10,867 nucleotides of DNA, from the NCBI GenBank assembly GCA_025996865.1, contig BNTV01000147.1:1-10867 (forward strand), written 5' to 3'. Position 1 is the stretch's first letter. Each line of letters begins with the position of its first letter. Position numbers and translations under genes: made by a program. Below are positions 6,686 to 10,867 of the stretch, one piece after another. Source of the stretch: Bacteroidia bacterium. GTDB lineage: Bacteria > Bacteroidota > Bacteroidia > Bacteroidales > Azobacteroidaceae. The notes beneath the pieces are model-generated. The model did no database searches. It saw nothing but the letters and a program-made list of their open reading frames with translations, and had not been told where the DNA came from.

Positions 6686-6801
6686 ATGAAAAAGTAAATT
6701 CAATTTTGGCAATTATTCTGCTTGTTATGGCAGGATACGGAGGAGGCAACAAACAATCAACCGATGAATTAATAACAGTTGATGTTACAAAAACAAACTA
6801 T
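6686..6801 (+). pseudogene. N-terminal scrap of a propeller lipoprotein gene
   Basis: From ATG 6686, allowing one missing base after the third codon (ATG AAA AAG TAA as it stands), the frame reads NSILAIILLVMAGYGGG then NKQSTDELITVDVT. This closely matches the start of the lipoprotein at 5544 (NSILTIILLVAVAGCGG, DKQST, ITVDVT). The lipobox cysteine is replaced by Tyr. Similarity ends at about 6795, immediately before the aspartic protease gene. It is therefore a 39-codon remnant of a further propeller copy whose body was deleted. The frame runs on into the protease, so a TTG at 6706 would produce an artificial fusion. Confidence 0.7.
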
Positions 6802-6807
6802 GTACGT

Positions 6808-8010
6808 ATGAAAAAGAACATTTTCTTTTATTTCATTTTTGCAGCTATATGTAGCAGTTGTACCGAAAATCCCAATCGGGTTAATTTTACTATCAACCCT
6901 AACGATAGAAAAATAGTCTTTCCTGTGCAGTTAAACGACAGCATAACAGTCAATATGACATTTGATACAGGCTGTGATGATAGAGCTATTTCCCTTGATT
7001 CTTCATTTGTTGCCTCTCATCTTTCACTTGTTCCGGATGCTTCTCCGGATACGTCACAAGTTGGTTCGGCTTGGGCAGACTATCGTACATTAAATTTGGC
7101 ATACAACATCCCCCAAACGGTAAAAGTAGGTAACACTTCTTTAATCTATAACGGCTTGCAAATATTAAATTGGAAAAAGGCCTTGCAGACAAATGATTCG
7201 GAGGGAATTTTGAATATACCTCAAAACGATACAACAAATGTGTGGGAGTGGAATTTTAAACATAATTATTTGGAAATCCATCCGGCAAAAAATTTTCAAA
7301 TGCCGAAAAATTGTTTTTTGTTTCCAATGCAGGATAGAGGATGTAATCCGCTCATACAAATTCCGTTGCAGATACAATGTGCCAATGGTGATACGTTGAC
7401 CATCAATCGTACGTTTTTTGTAGATATGGGTATGCCATTTGATATAGCAATCATGTATCCGTGTAAAGAATGGGAGTTCTTTGATAAAAGGGACGATGCC
7501 GTTTGGACAAGTTATATGGATAGCTATTTTCGCCACCACGCAATAACTGCAACATTATTCGATAATGTTACTATGGATGCGATACGTATCTATACGTTTG
7601 ATAATCCACACTCAGTTGAGAGTAAATATATTATCGGAATAAATTTCCTCAAACGATTCAATGTGTTTATTGATCGGAAAAATTGGCAATTGGGTTTGCA
7701 ACCGATAAAAAACTTTCAGCGGATAGTTAATCCTTTAGGGCGCCGTTTTCATTATTCTGCACCCAAAAATTCAGAAGGGAAATATATTGTGACGAAGATA
7801 GCAGACTATAAAGACAATTATTACAAAACAGCGGGTTTGCAGGAAGGAGATGAGATAATAGCAATAAATGATAAACTTTTAAAAGATATAACTCATGAAG
7901 AAAGCCGTGAATTTTATAAGAAGGATATATTGGTATTGGATATTATCCGCGATGGAGAATCACTGAAAATAGTGGTGCCGGTAGATAAAAATGAAAAACA
8001 GGGCGATTGA
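6808..8010 (+). CDS. Retropepsin-like aspartic protease lipoprotein with C-terminal PDZ domain (copy A)
   Basis: This encodes 400 residues from ATG 6808, chosen because MKKNIFFYFIFAAICSSC is a signal peptide ending in probable lipidation Cys18 and because its paralogue starts identically. Two retropepsin-type halves follow. The first has TFDTG with catalytic Asp53 and GILNIP near 133-138. The second has FVDMG at 205-208 (Asp206, but Met where Thr or Ser is expected) and IIGINFLKRF from 275. A PDZ domain covers about 320-392, with GDEIIAIND at 347-355. Such proteins are expected outside the cytoplasm, anchored in the envelope; the substrate is unknown. The DMG triad could weaken or abolish classical pepsin-like pairing of the two aspartates. 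The start is preceded by a propeller-gene scrap, and no clear promoter is visible directly upstream. Confidence 0.85.
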   Translation: MKKNIFFYFIFAAICSSCTENPNRVNFTINPNDRKIVFPVQLNDSITVNMTFDTGCDDRAISLDSSFVASHLSLVPDASPDTSQVGSAWADYRTLNLAYNIPQTVKVGNTSLIYNGLQILNWKKALQTNDSEGILNIPQNDTTNVWEWNFKHNYLEIHPAKNFQMPKNCFLFPMQDRGCNPLIQIPLQIQCANGDTLTINRTFFVDMGMPFDIAIMYPCKEWEFFDKRDDAVWTSYMDSYFRHHAITATLFDNVTMDAIRIYTFDNPHSVESKYIIGINFLKRFNVFIDRKNWQLGLQPIKNFQRIVNPLGRRFHYSAPKNSEGKYIVTKIADYKDNYYKTAGLQEGDEIIAINDKLLKDITHEESREFYKKDILVLDIIRDGESLKIVVPVDKNEKQGD

Positions 8011-8185
8011 AAAGTAGCTTTAATTATTTACTAATGTTTCTCACCCCCCCTTTAACCCATTGACAAATAGCAGATAAAGAGAAGTGTTAAAACTCTATCT
8101 ATTTGTGTATAAATCAATTAACATTTCCATTTTGCCCATAGCTACTTTTTCTCCATAAAAACCGGACAAATGGGGGTACAGGAGG

Positions 8186-8217
8186 TTTGCAACTCTGAAA
8201 TTTTATTTATACCTTTG
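8186..8217 (+). promoter_or_regulatory. Bacteroidetes-type promoter (TTTG-N20-TACCTTTG)
   Basis: TTTG at 8186-8189 and TACCTTTG at 8210-8217, 20 bases apart, match the consensus exactly, and the following TTTCG context is also typical. The start of transcription would be near 8224. Directly behind it lies only the headless protease fragment (8231-8491), so the first intact gene it can serve is the protease at 8611. Upstream, 8011-8185 holds no gene; it contains a C7 run at 8044-8050 and a 10-bp inverted pair (8010-8019 with 8140-8149) of unclear meaning. Confidence 0.65.
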
Positions 8218-8230
8218 TTTCGTAGCATAG

Positions 8231-8491
8231 GTTGAGAAATATGGTATCAATACAGAAGATGCTTATCACGGAAAAGCCATGACAAATGCAGGTCTATATT
8301 CAGGATTTTCTTTGCCGGTTGATACAATAAAGATAGGAAATTTGTATATTGCCAATCAAAATATGCGTGTTGGTTTCAGACCAAAAACAAAAGTCAGACA
8401 GATGGGTGGCTTGTTGGGAGTCAAAACTTGGGAGAACTTTTCTGTTATTTTGGATTTGACAAATTATGATTTATATTTAAAATACAGATAA
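8231..8491 (+). pseudogene. C-terminal fragment of a retropepsin-like aspartic protease
   Basis: After a TAG at 8228-8230 the frame reads VEKYGINTEDAYHGKAMTNA, GLYSGFSLPVDTIKIGNLYI, then GGLLGVKTWENFSVILDLTN and YDLYLKYR, stop at 8489-8491. GGLLGVKTWENFSVILD corresponds to the IIGxNFLKRFNVFxD segment of the neighbouring proteases, the closing strand motif of the retropepsin fold. The N-terminal part with the D-T/S-G catalytic motif is absent, as is any PDZ domain. The stop right after LYLKYR suggests it came from a related but shorter protease. ATG 8279 would give a 70-residue peptide with no active site. The promoter 14 bases upstream suggests a deletion removed the start and catalytic part. 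Confidence 0.65.
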
Positions 8492-8610
8492 AATACTAAA
8501 AAGCAACTAATTATCACATTAAAAAGCATGTAATCACTTTAGCCGCTTAGGGATACATTAAATTTTGAACGAACTATTGATATATCTTTATAACATTTAA
8601 TAGTACACAT

Positions 8611-9813
8611 ATGAAAAAGAACATTTTCTTTTATCTTATTTTTGCGGCTGTATGTAGCGGCTGTACCGAAAATAACAATCGGGTTAATTTTATTATCAAA
8701 CCAAACAAGAGGCAAATAATAATTCCAATACAACTCAACGATAGTATAACAGCAAATATGACCTTTGATTCTGGGGCTTGGAACAATAGCCTTGAAATAG
8801 ATTCTACATTTTTTGTTTCCCATCCTTTTCTCTTATTGAATATTCTTCCGGATACATTGCAAACTGGATCGGCTTGGACCGATTACCGTGTAACCAATTT
8901 AACATATAATGTTCCTCCATCGGTAAAAATAGGCAATACGAACTTAGTATATAATGCATTAGCAATAACAAACTTGCAAGAGGCTTTTCAAGATGAGGGT
9001 ATGGAAGGATTATTCAATATTCCTAAAAATGACACGACTCATGTTTGGGAATTAAATTTTGAACGCAATTATCTTGAAATTCATCAAGCGACAAACTTTA
9101 GAATGCCTAAAAACTGTTTTATATGTCCGATGAAAAACGGAATCTATCCGTTCAATATTCAACTGCCATTACATGTGAAATGTGCTGATGGAGATACATT
9201 AACTCTTAATCATACTTATTTTATTGATACGGGAATGCCTTGGGATATTGCTTTAAAATATTCTGCCGAAGAGTTGGATTTTTTCAACAAAAAAGAAGAT
9301 GCCGTTTGGTCTGTATTTATGGATGGATATTTTCGACACTATACGGTAAGTGCACCACTATTTGACGATTTTGTCATGGATTCATTACGTATCTATACTT
9401 TTGATTATCCGGACGCTCTTCCGAGTAAATATATTATTGGTCAGAATTTCCTCAAAAGGTTTAATGTTTTTTTTGATATGAAAAATAAACAAGTAGGTTT
9501 GCAACCCATCAAGACTTTCAAGAGAATAATCAATCCCGGACGTAGGAGATTTCATTTTTCGGCACCCCAAAATTCGGAAGGAAAATTTATTGTAGCCATG
9601 GTGGCAAACTATAAAAGCAATTATTATAAAACAGCAGGTTTTCAAGTGGGGGATGAAATAGTTGCAGTAAATGGCAAACCGTATAAGGATATAACTTGGG
9701 AAGAACGTAGCGAATTTTATAAGGAAGATACTTTGATATATAATCTTATCCGCGATGGAAAACCACTACAAATAGTGGTGCAGGTAAATAAAAATGAAGA
9801 ACAGGGCGAGTAA
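8611..9813 (+). CDS. Retropepsin-like aspartic protease lipoprotein with C-terminal PDZ domain (copy B)
   Basis: This encodes 400 residues, co-linear with copy A and very similar to it at the DNA level from the start codon on, so the two arose by duplication. The signal peptide MKKNIFFYLIFAAVCSGC ends in probable lipidation Cys18. The first catalytic triad is DSG (Asp53), the second is DTG in YFIDTGMPWD (Asp206). GLFNIP (133-138) and IIGQNFLKRFNVFFD (from 275) close the two lobes; the PDZ domain spans about 318-392 with GDEIVAVNG at 347-355. Unlike copy A, both triads are canonical, so this is the better candidate for an active enzyme. It may be transcribed from the promoter at 8186-8217. The gene ends at TAA 9811-9813, converging on rhaD; 9814-9971 holds no gene I can support. 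Confidence 0.87.
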   Translation: MKKNIFFYLIFAAVCSGCTENNNRVNFIIKPNKRQIIIPIQLNDSITANMTFDSGAWNNSLEIDSTFFVSHPFLLLNILPDTLQTGSAWTDYRVTNLTYNVPPSVKIGNTNLVYNALAITNLQEAFQDEGMEGLFNIPKNDTTHVWELNFERNYLEIHQATNFRMPKNCFICPMKNGIYPFNIQLPLHVKCADGDTLTLNHTYFIDTGMPWDIALKYSAEELDFFNKKEDAVWSVFMDGYFRHYTVSAPLFDDFVMDSLRIYTFDYPDALPSKYIIGQNFLKRFNVFFDMKNKQVGLQPIKTFKRIINPGRRRFHFSAPQNSEGKFIVAMVANYKSNYYKTAGFQVGDEIVAVNGKPYKDITWEERSEFYKEDTLIYNLIRDGKPLQIVVQVNKNEEQGE

Positions 9814-9971
9814 AAAATCGTAGATTGGATTATTTAAGATGTTGGTATTGTTCTGTGGGATATGCCGGAGCCAAGCACAATCGGGAAAGAATGAGCGATA
9901 AAACAATAGCTGCCCTAAACAACCATGTAAGGGATTTGATGATGCGACAAAAAGCAAGTTCTCTGTTTCGC

Positions 9972-10781
9972 TTATCCCGGCAATCCGAACACTTCCTTTA
10001 TTTCCTGCATTTGCGATTGTGACATACCATCCGGCTCAAATCCCATAGACTTAGCCGTGAGATATATCTGTGCCGATTTGGAAAGCGTATCAACCATATC
10101 AAAGGCTTCCATAATATTTTCGCCCACCGCACAAACGCCGTGTTTTTCCCACATTACCACATCGTATTCATCCAATTGCTCAATGGTAGCATCTGCCAAT
10201 TCAAAGGAACCGGGAAGTTTGTAGGGAATGATGCCTAATCCTCTCGGACAGAAAGCCCTCGTTTCGGGTATCATACTCCAGAGTATATTGGTCAACACAT
10301 TTTTTTTCAAAAATGGTTGATGATGCGTCATTGCCACTAAATCTATCGGATGAGAGTGAAAAACCGCTTTGTAACTTGAGCCTTTGCCAATCAGATAATT
10401 GTGGATGGAAAGGTGCGAAACTAATTCCGATGTCGGTTTTACCGGATTATCCGCAATGATTTCGTAAGCGCTGCAATCATCTGTGATGCGGATAATGGAG
10501 CCGTTTTCCATCGGACGACGGGCCAAATCGCGCATCCGTTTGTTTGTTCCCTTGCAAAAAAACCAAGTCCCTTTCAAATGCGGTAGCGTTCTTCCAATGG
10601 GAATCCGTTCGCTGATAGCGGGCTTTTGTCGTATTTCATCGTCGGTTACGTCCGTGATGTTAATCGTTATGTTACCACCGTTACGTTCCGCCCAGCCTTT
10701 TTGCCATAAATATCCAGCTACTTCTGCCACATCGGCTATTTGTTCCGCTAATTGCGGACGATTTTCTAAAATTGATTTCAT
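9972..10781 (-). CDS. rhaD: Rhamnulose-1-phosphate aldolase
   Basis: This encodes 269 residues, close to the usual length. It is a class II zinc-dependent aldolase cleaving L-rhamnulose 1-phosphate to dihydroxyacetone phosphate and L-lactaldehyde in the cytoplasm, the third step of L-rhamnose catabolism after isomerase and kinase. ERNGGN (32-37) is the phosphate-binding N-terminal motif. PTSEL holds the probable catalytic Glu119. FHSHP gives zinc ligands His142 and His144, and WEKHG gives His214; these correspond to the Glu/His/His/His set known from the E. coli enzyme. The start is ATG 10779-10781 on the minus strand. It follows the end of another minus-strand gene by 27 bases, so it is inside an operon whose promoter is outside the window. 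It converges on the protease gene ending at 9813. Confidence 0.92.
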   Translation of the reverse strand: MKSILENRPQLAEQIADVAEVAGYLWQKGWAERNGGNITINITDVTDDEIRQKPAISERIPIGRTLPHLKGTWFFCKGTNKRMRDLARRPMENGSIIRITDDCSAYEIIADNPVKPTSELVSHLSIHNYLIGKGSSYKAVFHSHPIDLVAMTHHQPFLKKNVLTNILWSMIPETRAFCPRGLGIIPYKLPGSFELADATIEQLDEYDVVMWEKHGVCAVGENIMEAFDMVDTLSKSAQIYLTAKSMGFEPDGMSQSQMQEIKEVFGLPG

Positions 10782-10808
10782 GTGTAATTAATTTGTTTTT
10801 TTATGGTC

Positions 10809-10867
10809 TCAATTGTTAATTTTTCCGTATCGTTCTTTCGTAATTTCTTCCAGCGTTTTACCTTGCG
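10809..10867 (-). CDS. 3' end of the gene upstream of rhaD (partial)
   Basis: On the minus strand the last 18 codons of a frame are visible, QGKTLEEITKERYGKINN, ending in TGA (10811-10809). The sequence looks like the charged helical C-terminus of a soluble protein. The spacing of 27 bases to rhaD and the same direction suggest one operon, so another rhamnose gene is likely, but the fragment is too short to say which. Confidence 0.5.
   Translation of the reverse strand, partial: QGKTLEEITKERYGKINN

Noticed and set aside
8010..8149. 10-bp inverted pair AAAAGTAGCT / AGCTACTTTT around 120 bases as a mobile element
   Set aside because: The arms are short and AT-rich, with no target duplication or further structure.
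8564..8590. Second promoter just before copy B (TTTG 8564-8567, TATCTTTA 8583-8590)
   Set aside because: The spacing is 15 instead of about 20 and the -7 element ends in A instead of G.
9825..10022. 65-codon plus-strand frame starting at a TTG (MDYLRCWYC...)
   Set aside because: It overlaps the end of rhaD on the other strand, has a weak start and no recognisable family; its CWYC motif alone is not enough.

Overview
The window looks like a chromosomal segment from a member of the Bacteroidetes, most probably Bacteroidales. The support is: lipoproteins of the 6-bladed beta-propeller type with GQGPGEY-like motifs, two promoters of the Bacteroidetes form TTTG-N20-TAnnTTTG, and a RiPP-precursor leader of the Bacteroidales GG type. 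No species can be named from the sequence alone.

Layout. The left edge (3-893) holds the 3' part of an alpha/beta hydrolase gene with a complete Ser-Asp-His triad. It is clearly more GC-rich at its 5' side than what follows. From about 900 to 9813 comes an AT-rich array of two repeated gene families. The first is the 6-bladed beta-propeller lipoproteins: a 5'-truncated copy (916-1773), an intact copy (2473-3693), an intact copy (4301-5497), a copy split by an out-of-frame internal deletion (5544-6591), and an N-terminal scrap (6686-6801). The second is retropepsin-like aspartic proteases: two near-identical 400-residue copies with a C-terminal PDZ domain (6808-8010 and 8611-9813), plus a C-terminal scrap of a more distant relative (8231-8491) directly behind a good promoter. 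The right edge (9972-10867, minus strand) is part of a rhamnose-catabolism operon: rhaD and the last codons of an upstream gene.

Non-coding structure. A terminator (1879-1915) closes the first pseudogene. A 272-bp element (1938-2209) has perfect 29-bp terminal inverted repeats and several internal palindromes. It also carries an exact 74-bp inverted copy of the 3' end of the neighbouring propeller gene (3554-3627), so that gene body sits between long inverted repeats.

The most interesting item lies between 4164 and 4300, upstream of the second propeller gene. A leader peptide (KKLSKSKLTQLS...KAELKEREMN) and a cysteine-rich core (GGIGDDCCGCGC) can be read there, spread over three frames. This matches the Bacteroidales 'GG' class of radical-SAM-targeted natural-product precursors (TIGR04149 type as I remember it), broken by two small indels and with its core truncated into the following lipoprotein. 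No maturase or exporter is in the window. The picture is of a secreted-peptide-associated accessory locus (RiPP precursor, propeller lipoproteins, cell-envelope proteases with PDZ) that has expanded by tandem duplication and is partly decaying. That functional link is inference.
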